From: Myoxocephalus aenaeus
Taxonomy: Eukaryota; Chordata; Actinopteri; Perciformes; Cottidae
Direction: 5' to 3'
Length of the DNA: 64,000 bases
NCBI GenBank assembly: GCA_038501785.1
Contig: JBAMJR010000070.1
Span: forward strand, 1,252,501-1,316,500
Shown here: piece after piece, positions 1 to 13,335 of the stretch
How the letters are laid out: each line of letters starts with the position of its first letter
Numbering within the stretch: position 1 is the first letter of the stretch
Translations under genes and position numbers: made by a program
Notes under the pieces: model-generated
What the model saw: the letters and a program-made list of their open reading frames with translations, nothing else
What the model was told of the DNA's origin: nothing
Database searches by the model: none

Positions 1-90
1 GTCACACATGGCCACGCTTCAGTCTCAGTTTGTTGGGCTTTATCTGTCCAAGCAAACATGTCTTAACAGAACTTAACTGTCTTTCCACAG

Positions 91-215
91 AGGCCGCCAC
101 AAAGAGGACACTCGCATAGGACAGGACTAGAAACCCGCACAGACGGCGCCATGCTGGAATACTACCAGACATTAGGAGTCCAGAAAAATGCATCGCAAGA
201 CGACATCAAAAAAGC
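91..215 (+). CDS. dnajb6: dnajb6 first coding exon (5'UTR 91-150, CDS 151-215)
   Basis: A pyrimidine tract and CAG at 88-90 precede the exon. ATG at 151 sits in gcgccATGc. It encodes the start of the J domain (MLEYYQTLGVQKNAS...IKK) and ends in phase 2 before GTAAGT. The 60 nt before the ATG are 5'UTR, so the upstream exon and promoter lie outside the window. Confidence 0.93.
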
Positions 216-3200
216 GTAAGTGCCCCCGAGTATTTTTCTGCTCCATTTTCCCCCAGTATTGTTGGTAAATGTGGCCCACTCTGAAGGGTGTAATAGGTTA
301 ATTATAGCCCCCTCTAGCTGTCTAAACTGACACAAGGAGAGAGAGAGCAGAGAGGCTGCAATGCAGAAAGTTTCCACTCTTCTTCCTGTAACCTTGCCGC
401 TGTCAAATACCTTCCCCCTACACTCACAGACACACCACACGCAGAACAGGCCCGCTTCTGTTAATCACTTCCTCACAGGTTTCTCACAAACACCTTTTTT
501 GTTTTGACAAGTGAAGGGTTTCCTATGAATTTAATTGAAATGTTAAATAAGCCTGTTTTGAAATTAGCCACGTGCTCCAGGCGGAAATAATCAGTTATTT
601 TCGATAATGCAGCAAATCAATAGGTGGCATAAAAGCATGTGAGAAAGGATGAAGCTATTGGACATCAAATCAACCGGTGCATCCAATTTGCCAAGCATAG
701 AAAGATAGCGAACGCTGAGTGCCATGCTATCTCTGGTCTCCAATAATTGAGTGCATAAAGTCAAACGTTATCTCCACTGACACCAATCAATAAGTCATAT
801 CTTTAGCCTGTGACCCCGGCTCTCTCCCCTGGATCTCTGATTGCAGAATTTGGTTCTAGGGGACGGCAATGTCAGTCCACCGCTTCTCTCCAGACTGAAT
901 ACAATACATCAACAACTCTTGGATTGATCGCCATGAAATTTGGTACAGAAATTCATGGTGCCCAGAAGACAAAGCCAGATTAAATTGGTAATCTTCTGAC
1001 ATTTCCTATAGCGCCACCAGCAGGTTGACTTCATTGGTTTTAAGTGAAATGTCTCGACAACTATTGAATGGATTGTCATGGACATGAACGTCGGTACCGA
1101 ATTCCACCTCAGGATGAATCGTAATAACTTTGGTGATCCCTTAACGTTTCGTCTATTCATTCAGCTCAAATCAACCGCTGGGCCTAGTTGTTGATGTCAC
1201 ATTGGATTTATCGTAATTATTACTATTTTTCAATTTGAATAGTGTTCACGTCGTCAACTTCTAATTGCAAATGGGGAAATGTTTTTGAAAGCTTCATTTT
1301 ATCCCACTTACTAATACGGAGGTGCCTGGGGGGGAAAAAAAAGAAATAGTAGTGAGTGACCTCATATCATTGATTGACGGGATGATCGACAATTGACTTA
1401 CTGTCAGATGTTACAACAGGGATCTCTGGTATCTGCGCCCTACTGTGCATTTAGAGACGTGTCTGGTGAAGCGACATGTAAGCCCGCCGAGCCCCGGCAA
1501 TCGGCACACGCAACGAGTGAATTTTAAATAAATTGGTCGACATGAAAATGGAAATGACCACCCAGTAACACTGCTTTCAGAGCAAGAGAATGTCTGCTGT
1601 CGCTTTTTACTAGTGAACATACATACATACATACATACATACATACATACATACATACAGACTTCTGATTTACAAAGACCAACACCACATTGTTCATCTT
1701 GGGCTGCCTATTGACGTGCAGGCTTTAGACAGCCCGGTGATGTCACAGATTACAACAAAGACGTGGACTACAAAAAGGACCCATAAGGGAGTCAATCCCT
1801 GGATTGTGTGCATCCCTTTTTTCCCGTCCGGAGTCTTGTCCACGTCATCAGTGTGTCCGCTCTCTGCCGGTGCTGCTGCTGGGCTTAGAAACAAACAGCT
1901 GATGCAGCGTAAGCCGCTGTGCGAGCCTCACGTCAGTGGAGTGCAGGCTGCCTTTGTTGTTTCTGCTTGAACTGGGTATGGGTGGGGGGGCAGTGTGTGT
2001 GCATGTATGTATTTGGGATGTGTGTGCGCATAAAGGGGAGTCTGTGTGTTTGCTGTAGGCATGGTTGCCACCCTAAAAAAAGACTTGAATGTGGATATGT
2101 GTTTCTGATAGGGGGGATGTCCGTTATACATGCATACACATATTCCACATCCCATTATTAGGAACTGACTCTCTCTTCTTGGAATATCTACAGTATGTGA
2201 CATACAGTACATGGTGTGTTTATCCCTGTGTTGACGTACATGTCAGTAATTTAACTGTCTGCCGTTTGTGCCTCAGTTACAGAAAATTGGCGTTGAAGTG
2301 GCATCCAGACAAGAACCCAGACCACAAGGAGGAAGCGGAGAAAAGGTTCAAAGAGCTGTCGGAGGCATATGAAGTGCTCTCAGATGGTAATATTTTTTTC
2401 TGTAGAGGGAGAAAGTATATCATGCACCTGATGACTGATGTTTCTCTGACTGTCTAAACGGACATCTTGATTCATTAGCACCTCAAATTATAAAGTTGAC
2501 ATTTGTTGTCATATCTGCTGTGAGAAAAGTAAGTTTGGAGTTCCATGTCTGATTACTAAAGCAGGATGTTGGTGTAACAATGTTGCTCCTATTACCCATC
2601 TTATACAGTCAATGCTATTACCAGTATGATCACAAAGTTATCAATCGTAGAACACACCAAAAATACCTTTTATGGGGTTATAGAATATGTAAAGAAAGCT
2701 TTTAATTTGTCCAGGTATCTCATTCCAACTTGCATTACTTTAAAGTGTTTGATCATCATTATTATTATTAATTTAGGTAGGTAACAAAAAAGTGTAAAAT
2801 GGATCATGCATCAAATGTGTAAAGCAGATAAATGTATTCATGATCCTGTTTCTTAAGTTAATTACGAGACTGTTGTTAATATTCAAATGTAGATTTGAGA
2901 ACACAGCAGAAGCCTGTAACATTGTATTAGTATGTACTATGTATTTCAGTAACAAGAAGCAGGTATTGTTGCAGTGCAATGTCAGGTTTGTTTATGCTGG
3001 AATTAGTGTCTGTTGTCCAGAGTTTAATTGGCTTGTCTCATTTTTACTTTCTGTTTGTAATATGATGTCATGAACAGTTATCAGTTTGGCCTGTAAATGT
3101 TTTCAGACACTGATAGTTACGGCTTTTCTGACCGTTGAAAGGCAGCTTTATACTATTTGTACACAATACTCAATGCAAAGAACCCACATGCAGATGATCA

Positions 3201-6053
3201 AACTGATGGATAAGGATGTTTATTGACATCGTAAAAAGATACAACGAAATTAAGTTGGCGACTCAGTCAGTTGAGTAGCCACAAGGTGACCCAACTGAAG
3301 TTCAAAATGAAACTGGTTGGGAATTTTCCCTTTCTGTTGGTCTGTTTTATCTGTTTTTATGAAAAGTCCTTCTCTTCCCACACCAGAAAGCAAGAGGAAT
3401 ACTTACGACAGATACGGCAAAGAAGGGCTTTCAGCAGCAGGAGGAGGAGGAGGAGGTAAGGAGACAACGTTCGCAATAACAGAATATACATTTTAGTCGT
3501 CTATATGGAAGTGGAGGGTTCTGATGAGGATTAAAAATACGCTATGATTTTGAGTCTATGTAGACTTGATGTTATTTTTTTAGTGGCCTGGTTCCTGCAC
3601 TATTAGTTATTTAACCATCAACATGTATCAGTTAGTTATTCATTCAAAGTACAAACCACTTGGTGTTGCGTTGGTATTTCTTATGACTTGTAATGATAGG
3701 GGCAGCTCTAATCCTGCTTCTGATACATTAATTGTGTATTTTATGAGCCTTCACTGTTTTATGTTTTACAGGGGGCCATTACGATCACTTCGGCGGCGGC
3801 GGCGGCTTCACATTCCGTAATCCCGATGACGTTTTCAGGGAATTCTTTGGCGGCAGAGATCCATTTGCAGATTTTTTTGGTAGGTCTCCTTCGATTCTGG
3901 CAAGGGGAGATGCTGGGAAGAAAGAGCGACTGGAGAGTCATAAGAGTGCAGAGTAGGCAAAGGGTATTATTGGCTGCATCACTTTATCTGGTCAAAAATA
4001 TACACGGATGACCTGAGACGGCTCAAGAGAGACATCCAGTCAGTCTGAATTGTTTGTATTTCTCATTAGTTTGGCCGATAGATAGATGTATACTGTATTC
4101 ATCCACAAGGGGAAATTAGTTTGTCACAGTGGCAGCAAGTTACATGGAAGACATAAAAAGACATAAAAAAAATAGCTGGCAGCCCCCGCTGTGTAGAAAG
4201 GTGAAAGATGGAGTATTGGACCAAGGAAATGTTCTGTAAAGCCGTGTGCTAATCCCCCACAGCACTGCAATGTGCATCTCCAATACTCAAAGCAGTGTTT
4301 TCCTCGGAAGGTCATCTGCCACTAAATGTCACTTGTTGGCCAACTCGGAGCGTCTGCTGGATGTTGACCCTTCATTACGTAGCCTTCATCTCTCTGTGAG
4401 CCGAGGTTTAGACCTCTTAATTTACTCCGGCTTCTCTTTTAGAAAATAGTCTTTCCGATCGGGAAACAAGCTCCATGAAAGCAAAAGAAAATAACCATCA
4501 TATAAATAGATTAAACGCATAAAGGCGTCTGAATTTACAGCTATAAATATACAGAGCAAGCTTAGTTTAGGGTGGTTGGATTTACATTTTCATTTACCAT
4601 AGACTAGCCATTTCATTACAAAGATCATCTGAGCATAGCTGAAACAATTCATCAATCAGTCCAGGGCAACTCATTTTATAATCGATTAAAGTTATTTATA
4701 CTCAAAATTGCCAAGCATTCATCGATTCCAGCTTCTTAGTTGAGAGGATTTAGTAATCTTCACAACAGCAAACTGACTTTTTGACTGTTACTTGATACAA
4801 TGTTACCACAGGCTGTGTATTTTTTTTCCTACTTTGTTTCTCACTTTTTGGGGTTAAACGAAGAGAATATAACTGACTACGATTAATTTATAGTAAAAAA
4901 TAACCGCTAGTAGTAGCCCTACATTTTAGTTTGTATGTTTTTGGCTCAATGTTGAATTTGTTCTCTTATTTCTAACAATTTTGACAGTTTATGTTTTTGC
5001 AGCCACTTCTTTGTGATTAGTTTTAAAACTCAACAGATATCTTTTATTTCTTTCGTCCACCACTTCTCTGAGCATTTTCCCCTGACATGCAAAATTATGG
5101 TAGCTTTTTAGTTTTTCTCCAATACCCATGTACGCTGCTGGCTGAGGTAATATACTGTTGACTAGTGGCTGCTCATGTGGTACAATGACGGCTTCTCGTA
5201 GTGCCGGACTGCTGATTGTATCAGAGGTGTCAGTCGTTGTATAATGTCGTTATAGGAGTTTAACGTCTGGCCTGGGTTGTCTGGGTTCAGCAAAAGGCTG
5301 ATTGGGAGGCATGCGTAGTTCACCCTGTGTAGCTCTAAATATGGAGTTCAGACGCAGGCGGAGGATGGATTTGAACGTCTACATCACTCAACTGGAATGC
5401 TTTCAAAAATAGCTTCCGTATTAAAACAAAAGCAGATGTAATAACGCTGTGTGTCTCCATGTGTCGGAGCACATGTAGCTTGTGCAATGCGAGCCCTCGA
5501 GCGTGGGTGTAGAACATAAAGTTATTGAAAGAACTGTAATCTAATATGTGAGTTCTTGGAAATGTGTTTTAAAGAGGGGGGGGGGGGGTACTGCGTTAGA
5601 ACTTGTAGGGAAAGTCAAGTAATTTGTATCTTGAGTGTTTTTTTATAAACTGACGCTTTAATGTATTTATTAGCATCGATACGATGGAGTGGTGGAGCTC
5701 AACTGTTGCTGTTTATTCTCTGTTCACATCGCATCAGGGTTTGGCTTTTTTAAAGTGGTCCTTGTATACCAGAGAGAGTAAAGTTCAAGTTCTATTTTGA
5801 CTGGGGACGAGCTTTATTATGCTTAATTGGTATGCAACAGGATATGTCCAAACATCCATCCTGTCAAGTTTATTTCACCTCTATATTTAGCGATTTTCCT
5901 CTGATAGATCTATATAAAGAAACTTTTTGGTTTGACTTTCCTTAAGATGGCAGCCGCGAGGGGAAAAAAAAGAAGGAAAAAAAAATCTGTTAAAAAAAAA
6001 TCCCGTCCAGCACCTCGTCTCAGTGAGCAGCAGCTGGTCTTGTAGATCTGTCA

Positions 6054-6144
<91 letters not shown>

Positions 6145-7853
6145 TACAGATTCACACGATGATGAGGGCTTAGTTGTGTGCCAAGAACGATCATTCTCAA
6201 ATGAACATGTGAAGGAGATATTAACAGACCGTTTTTTGGTTATAAGCAAAGAAATATATCTTCTTTGTAACCTATTGACACTATTATTTCAATGTATCCT
6301 CTGCTTCTACATCCTGTGCCATATTGTAAAGGTGTGGCACATTCCTCTCCCACTGTTTTTCTTCTTCTGTCAGAGTACATACGTGAGAGCGAGAAGGCCT
6401 TGACCTTTATCTCTTTGTGTACACTGATGATGTACAACAGCAATAAACAGGAATTCTTACAGTATGTGTACGCAGCATTTGCCAGCCTCTCTCTTTCCCC
6501 CCCTCTCTCTCTGCCGTCTTACTGACTGAGCTGTCTCCTCTAATGTCTTCTTCGAGGTAAATGGACGGTAATGCAGTTACAACAGGGGTCAGGGGATACT
6601 TTTATTTAAAGCTTTCTTTCAAAGGGAACAAGAAAAGCTTTATTGTCGCTGCTTCGGTACATTCAAGGTTGAAGGAGGAGTCTTCTTTCAGCAAACGGTG
6701 CCAGTGCGCCAGCCTTATCCTGCTGGGACGACCCAGATTGGCAGCATGCAATTAGTAGCATGTCCACAGGGCTTCAGGATGAGAATTAGTGGTGGGCACT
6801 TTGACGGTTACGATTGTTCCAGAAATTACAAACTCATGCTCCTAAATCCACCACTTTTAGAAGCTGTGCCTCAAAGCTGCTCTAATCAATATGTCTCTAT
6901 TAACAATAGATCAAATGACTGTAAAGTGAAAGGGGTCGCTGGTAGGGACAAACACACTTTTTGTAAATTGTTTTTGTATGCATATATGCTGGATGTGTAA
7001 GGCAACACATTACAAAGTGAATACATCAGTGTTCAAAAAAATCCATTCAGATTTCATGTATTTTTTTTTTAAACTGGAGAAGGAAAAAGAAAACACAAAC
7101 TACCATGATTTTGTAATACAAAATGAGCTGAAAGTCTTAAAAGGCTCCTCCAATTTCTCATTCACAAATCTGTCATTTCTTCTATGCTTCCCCCGACAGC
7201 TGATGACCCCTTTGACAATTTCTTCGGAGGCAGTCACAGTCGCCAGAGGGGCGCGAGCCGAGGCAGGATGGGGGGGTCGCTCTATGGTTTCGGGAGCTTC
7301 CCAGCGTTTGGGCCTGCCCACTCAGGGTTCAATTCAGGTCCATACAGCCCAACAAATGACTCCACATTATGAATTTATGATGCTTTTCAAAGTTTTACTG
7401 AAAGGGTGCTTTTTTTTTTTTTTACAGGTTTTAGCCCATTTGGAGACATGGGTGGAGGAGGATTCACTTCCTTCTCTTCTTCATCTTTTGGCGGAGGAGG
7501 AGGAATGGGAGGAGGAATGGGAGGAGGAATGGGTAACTTCAAATCTGTGTCGACCTCCACCAAGTTCATCAATGGCAGAAAAATTACTACAAAACGGTAA
7601 TTAAAAGTCCAGCATTTTTAAAAGAGTAGTTTGACATCTTCTCGTCTAACCCTCGGCAAGAAAGGGAAAAGGCATATCTCCCAAATATCCTTCAGACCTC
7701 TTTGCCAGTCTGACTTTCTGATGTCTGCTTTTTTGTGTTTTCTCCAGGATTGTGGAGAATGGCCAGGAGCGGGTAGAAGTGGAGGAGGATGGTCAGATAA
7801 AGTCCCTAACAGTTAATGGTAAGGAGCAGCTCCTAAGACTGGAGAACAAGTAA
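151..7853 (+). CDS. dnajb6: DnaJ homolog subfamily B member 6, short (cytosolic-type) isoform
   Basis: Shares the first six coding exons with the long form. It then reads through the donor at 7819 into a ten-codon extension (GKEQLLRLENK, whose first Gly codon spans the donor) ending at TAA 7851-7853. The total is 765 nt or 254 aa. The extension is nearly identical to the DNAJB6b C-terminus known from mammals (241 aa), so this is a real alternative end and not intron noise. The short form lacks the nuclear tail and is the more potent anti-aggregation isoform in mammals. Two AATAAA signals at 8660 and 8682 would end this transcript. The choice between isoforms depends on polyadenylation here versus splicing from 7818 to 13421. 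Confidence 0.93.
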
Positions 7854-8163
7854 TTATCTCGCCACAACACTTGACCAACATACAGTTTTCACACTTGGAT
7901 AAAAGTCGCCCAGTGACTATGTTTGGTACCAACAGTTGGTCTCTCCTCTCGCTCTCCTCCTGCATCTCATTCCAGAAGAACAATTTTTCTCATTTTAGTT
8001 CAGCTGCAAGGGAGGTGAGAGAGATGTCATAGTATTGTACATTTGTATTTATTCTATTATTATGGGGGGGGACCATCTTTTGGGGATTTTTGTTTTTGTT
8101 TACTACAACATTTAAATTGTACTTTTTTTATTTCTGCCATAAGCACAACGCTCGGGGACGTGC

Positions 8164-8215
<52 letters not shown>

Positions 8216-9532
8216 AAAGTTGTTTTTGTCGCTGGAAAACAAGACTCTGTACAATTAGATTTAAGCATGTCATTTTTGCTCTTTTCAATTGACCAATTTA
8301 ACCAGTGAATGATCAAAGCTTAACCACTTCACCCTAATGTCTTTAACTTGAACTTCACCCTGCTAACCTGTTAGCTGTTACCATGTTCACGCGTGTGTAC
8401 TATGACTGACATACATCATTAATAACTTAATTGGAATAACACGCATTTTTCTTACTTTAACATTTGTTTGTGTATTTGGAAATACCACAGTATGTTTGTT
8501 GAATTTGTTTTTGCATGATTGCGGAGCCCAGGAGGCTGCTTTTTGTAGTTTCACTGTAACAAATTCAGCCACTCGAACTATGAACGTAGACCGCACAACA
8601 CCTTACACTGTTACCGGACAGACAGGGGGATTTTCATTCTTTGTAAAAAGAGAATCCAAAATAAAGAGTTCAGGTTTGATCAATAAACTTCAGTTCGTGG
8701 AAAGTCTGCTGCAGTCACCTGGTGTCTTTGTCATGTTTCCTTTGGCTTGAGTGGCTTCTTATCATCTCACTCTTCCTGGATGTATACTATGAGATGTGTG
8801 TGTGTGCTTGTGCCTGATCACATTTCAAACCTGCTTCACACAACCGCAATAAAGGAAACCACAGCGGCTGCTTCTTGTGGTACACTCACCCATACGGCTC
8901 ACGGTGTGGACTATGTTAACCTACTAATGCCTGGTGACTCACGTTAGGGCGTGGCCACTACACTGTGTGCTGTGTAGTACACGGTGTGCTTTCACTGAAA
9001 TAATCTTATTCATCGTTTAATAAAATACTAAATCATGGGGAAAATTCACTTTGTTTTCAACAAAAACACACATCATCCTCGAACCCTAAGGTGTATTTTT
9101 TTTCTTCTTTAATGTGCGGTAGGTATGCTTTACCTTTTTACTTCCCAGGTGAGAAGGTGACGACAGGATTCATGTGCTCTTCTTCATGTTTCTTCATCTC
9201 TCTCTTCGCTCCTCCCATCATGACATTTTTATGGGTGGTTTGTAAAAGTGCTGATGGTGCGCCTCTTTTGAATTCGCCCTCAAACCCAACCTGAGCTCTG
9301 CAGAGACATTGAGCCAAACTAGGGACTCAGAAGTTAACTAATTGTTGAGCTACAGAAGAAGTCATCTCCTAGCTGAGAAAAATCCCATCAGTGTTTACAT
9401 TTTGACTCATTTGGAGACAATAAAAACGCAGGTCTGCTATCTTTTTAAATACACGGCCTGATGGGCTCAGATTCAGGGTTAGATTTAGTGGTACGATTGC
9501 AGTCGGCTCAGAGGTCACTGTGTACAGACAAG

Positions 9533-9599
<67 letters not shown>

Positions 9600-9974
9600 T
9601 GTGGAATGTGCTTGGGGCTAGTTTATTTACACAAGCCTCACTGCATATTTTTGTGAGAGACAAGTCTGGAGTGAGAGTAACTGAGGAGAAGGAAAAGGCA
9701 GGGTGAGGCCATGAGCTGAGTCAAGCTGCAGCGTTAAGGACCGGTTTAGTTTAAGGTTCTGACATATAGCATACAATAATGTACTGTTTTTGTGTGTTTT
9801 AAGACGTGAATGCTATTTGACTTATTTTTGTCGCTCAATTTCTTTATCATCAGTGCTGATTGAAGGGGCGCTTGCGCAGTCCTGTTGCTAGGTGACACTG
9901 CAGCCCAGCCCCCGTCTCTATTGTTTACATAGCCCCCCTCTCTGTGAATGTGATGAGTAAATGAAGGATGGGTG

Positions 9975-10013
<39 letters not shown>

Positions 10014-10636
10014 GGGATAACCAGACAAACTAGCAATAAGCCCCTCAATCTAATCACTAATAATATGATCATCTTCGGATCGATACAAATGCGTCGGCAT
10101 TAGATGTTCATGTCTTCAGTGGGGAGCAGTTGAATAGGTGTTGCCTTAGCAGTGATTACATTTCTGGTGCAATAGCTCCCTCTCCTGGTTCCCGGGATGG
10201 TGTGCAAGAACTACAACCACAAGTTTTAACGTTGGTGCATTTTGAACTACAGTTTCCATAATTTGGGCAACTATAACCTGTTTCTGACTGCAATGTACAG
10301 ATGTGTGTGCAATACTTTGATCCTGAAGGCCACTTAAAAAATAAGATTATTATTTGGCTTGTTCCTTAGTTATGAGGAGCGTCCTTTTTGTAGCTTTTTT
10401 TTGTCCATTCTTGAAGCTGATTGGACATTTATTCTCGATGGACATGGAGATGATGACGTTCACTGATAGTTTAAATCAATCTGAATGTGAAATAATGTGT
10501 ATTGTTTATGTATGTTCAGGTTTACTTAATTTAAGACCGCGAGGATGAGTAAGATGTTTTCACACAAATTTGGTCAATCCGGAGTTAAGCCAAACATCAA
10601 TAACTAGCTCGACCCCGTAATGTGCATCTCTATAAA

Positions 10637-10669
<33 letters not shown>

Positions 10670-13292
10670 GGGGGGGGGTCCCCACTCCTTAAGGAGACAC
10701 GTACAGTCTTAGACTTCATGTCAAATAAGAGGTATAATGGGTAAGTCAAATCATTAGAACTTTAATTTTATTTAGGCTTTTCTGATGTCTGAGGGAGAGA
10801 GCGAAATTCCTGCTATTAACCAGACATTTTAATTTAAAGCTGTACCCTCATGTGGCCACTAGGGGGCACTGTTTGTGTACAAAAGACAGCATGACATCAT
10901 CTGTCCAAATGATAATTTCATGAACAGGACTGGATACTGAAGAAACCACAGTGGTAGGATAACCGGAGCAGCTTGTTACATTCATAGAACCATGACTTTT
11001 TATTACATTTTTAATGATTACACTTTAATTTCTTAGATTTACTCATCAATATTTATATAACATTGACAGCATTAGTTTTATTATTTATGATTTTACCAAA
11101 TTAGCTCTGTACTTCTTATGAGAAATAAAGACTTGTATCCTCTACTCCTGCATCCATCCATTCCAATATGACACACAATACTGTGATTTCCTGTCCCAGA
11201 GTTTCCTCATGTTATGAAAGACGACTTCCTGTCGGCAGAGAGAAGCATCCGGTGTAAACCCCCCCCCCCCCCCTCCTCTCCTCTTCCCACTCCTCGTCTC
11301 TTGATAGCTTAGTGTGAAGCATCGAAAAGGAACCGGAGCCGCTGGCCACTTTATGAACGATGGCAAAGATAAGCTGCCAGCTTCTCTTGGGCCGTGTCTG
11401 AACGAGGACACGGCCTGTATCTCAGTAGTGCAGTCACATCAGCACCACACCAGATGTCTTGAACCAAGTGAAGGTGGACTGGTCCCACAGTTAAAGTTGT
11501 CATGTAGGGTTAACCTCCCACTGAGCAGTGCTTTATTTTCGGCTTTAGCCTCCAGCCGGCTGCTTTTGTCTGTCGCACAAAGAGTTTGTGTGTGTTTAGG
11601 TGTTAACCCGGGTGTTGGTGCATGTGTACACGCTCCTGCATTGCAGTCCAGACGGTGTGTATCAAGCAACGTTTACAGACTCGCACTGCAGTGTACAGCC
11701 TGGAGACAAATGACAGGCACTCTGGAGACAATAGCTGCAAATGAGACCATCCAGAACCGTCTTCACACTGCTTTTCACATTTAAGTCCTTGATCCAGAAA
11801 ATAAAAGGACGCCTTTTATGAGCATTAAAAGATCTCATTATCATCAGTGCACTTTGATATTGTCTTTGTGGAAATTAATTAACTGATGATGGATTATGTG
11901 ACTTGATAGCGGAAGGAATCTTATCACCTAGGTAACGCGGCCCGTAATTGCCCAAAATATTGATCCTTTGGACCAAAGCGCACAAGCTTGGAGTTACATG
12001 CATGTTGGTTTAATCCGGCTGAGTGGATCACCAGTTGAATGCAAGTTGGGATTAGTTGTTTTTCCAGAAGCTGGATAGAGAACGAGTAGCTGTGAGAGCC
12101 TTGAGAGTAAAGCCACCAATTGTCCTGTTTCTGTTGGGTCCTCTGGGTGCTTGTCTCTAAAAGTCTATTCAATTTAAAAAAAGCTGATTTGAAAACTCCA
12201 ACATAAAGAAGTGTGGGACTAAAAGAACATAAATCACTTGTTTTTCAGCATGAAAATAAACTGCCTACCGCGAGAATACTCCAATTTCGACCTTGACACA
12301 ATGGGAAAAGCATTTGAGACAAAGAAATCGACTCGGGGCATGATGGAGGTCCTGCAGTAATACGATGCCTATTCAAAGAGAATTGAAATCTAGTGATGTC
12401 TTTATCTCTGTTTAGACCTGAGCACATGCAGCCGTCCTTGATTGCCTAAAAACCCTTTAGCTCCTTCAGAAAGCATGGAGAGAGAGAGAGCCATCTCCTT
12501 CTAACGTCCCATAAAGCTGAGTGCCACAATCTTTCCTTGTAGTAGAAATGTACATTAATGAATAAAATCACTATATGTTTATGTTGAGGTTCTCCCACAG
12601 GTGTACAGCAATATGTCAAACAAAGCTGTCACGTCTCTAATGGCTTCTGATGTGTTTAAGGCCGGGCTGTTACACGCCACGCAGGGGATCTTTAAATGCT
12701 GGTGCCGATCGTCCTCTAAATGGGACCAGGTTCAGCACGGCAAGCATCTGGCCCCCTTTCTTCTCCTCTCCACTGCCTTAATTACACAACACAATGGCGA
12801 TGAGATCTGCCTGTAATCTCGCAGCATAATAAATCCCCCCCCCCCCCCCCCACACCCTTTACACCCTGCCTGCCACTAATTCAATATAAATGTAAATTAC
12901 CTAGAGAGAAGAATAACCAAATCTCATTTTATTTACATGACTAATCACAATAAAGTCAGGCAGATGAAATATGAATGAAATATATGGTTGGCGTTTGAAA
13001 GGAAGGAAGGCTCTATGTCGCCTTAGGGACTCTTTCAACTTGTTGTTTTATACCATCTTTGTTGTTTCATGTTGGTAACATCAATAGGCCGATTCATTTT
13101 TTTTCCACTTGTGCTCAACTGTAATATGTGTTTTTTCTTGTCTGATTGTATTCACACTGCCAAGGGCACCACAAGGTAATATGTTTTCCTTTCAGATGAC
13201 TTTTTATTTTTTTTGCACCACACATCTCATGTCAGAAGGCTGAAATCCAAAGATGTTACACAGAAGAAGAAAACCACAATAATAATAATAAT

Positions 13293-13335
<43 letters not shown>

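Larger units (their letters stand above)
216..2276 (+). other. dnajb6: dnajb6 intron 1
   Basis: GTAAGT...CAG intron of about 2.1 kb. It holds a teleost interspersed repeat (about 855-1185) and a tetranucleotide microsatellite (1617-1659). No further exon is supported. Confidence 0.85.
3880..7199 (+). other. dnajb6: dnajb6 intron 4
   Basis: A 3.3-kb intron. It contains a LINE-like tail (4070-4180), a degenerate repeat (4630-4790), a poly-G run (about 5576-5588) and a long TG microsatellite (6056-6143). No coding segment is supported. Confidence 0.8.

Noticed and set aside
6023..6403. Open frames of poly(Cys-Val) or poly(Thr-His) at TG/CA arrays (also near 9500, 27500, 47400, 53600 and 54000)
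   Set aside because: They are translations of dinucleotide microsatellites and have no conserved flanking sequence.
11314..11784. 156-aa plus-strand open frame inside the dnajb6 long intron
   Set aside because: No conserved motif, no splice context, and codon content looks random.
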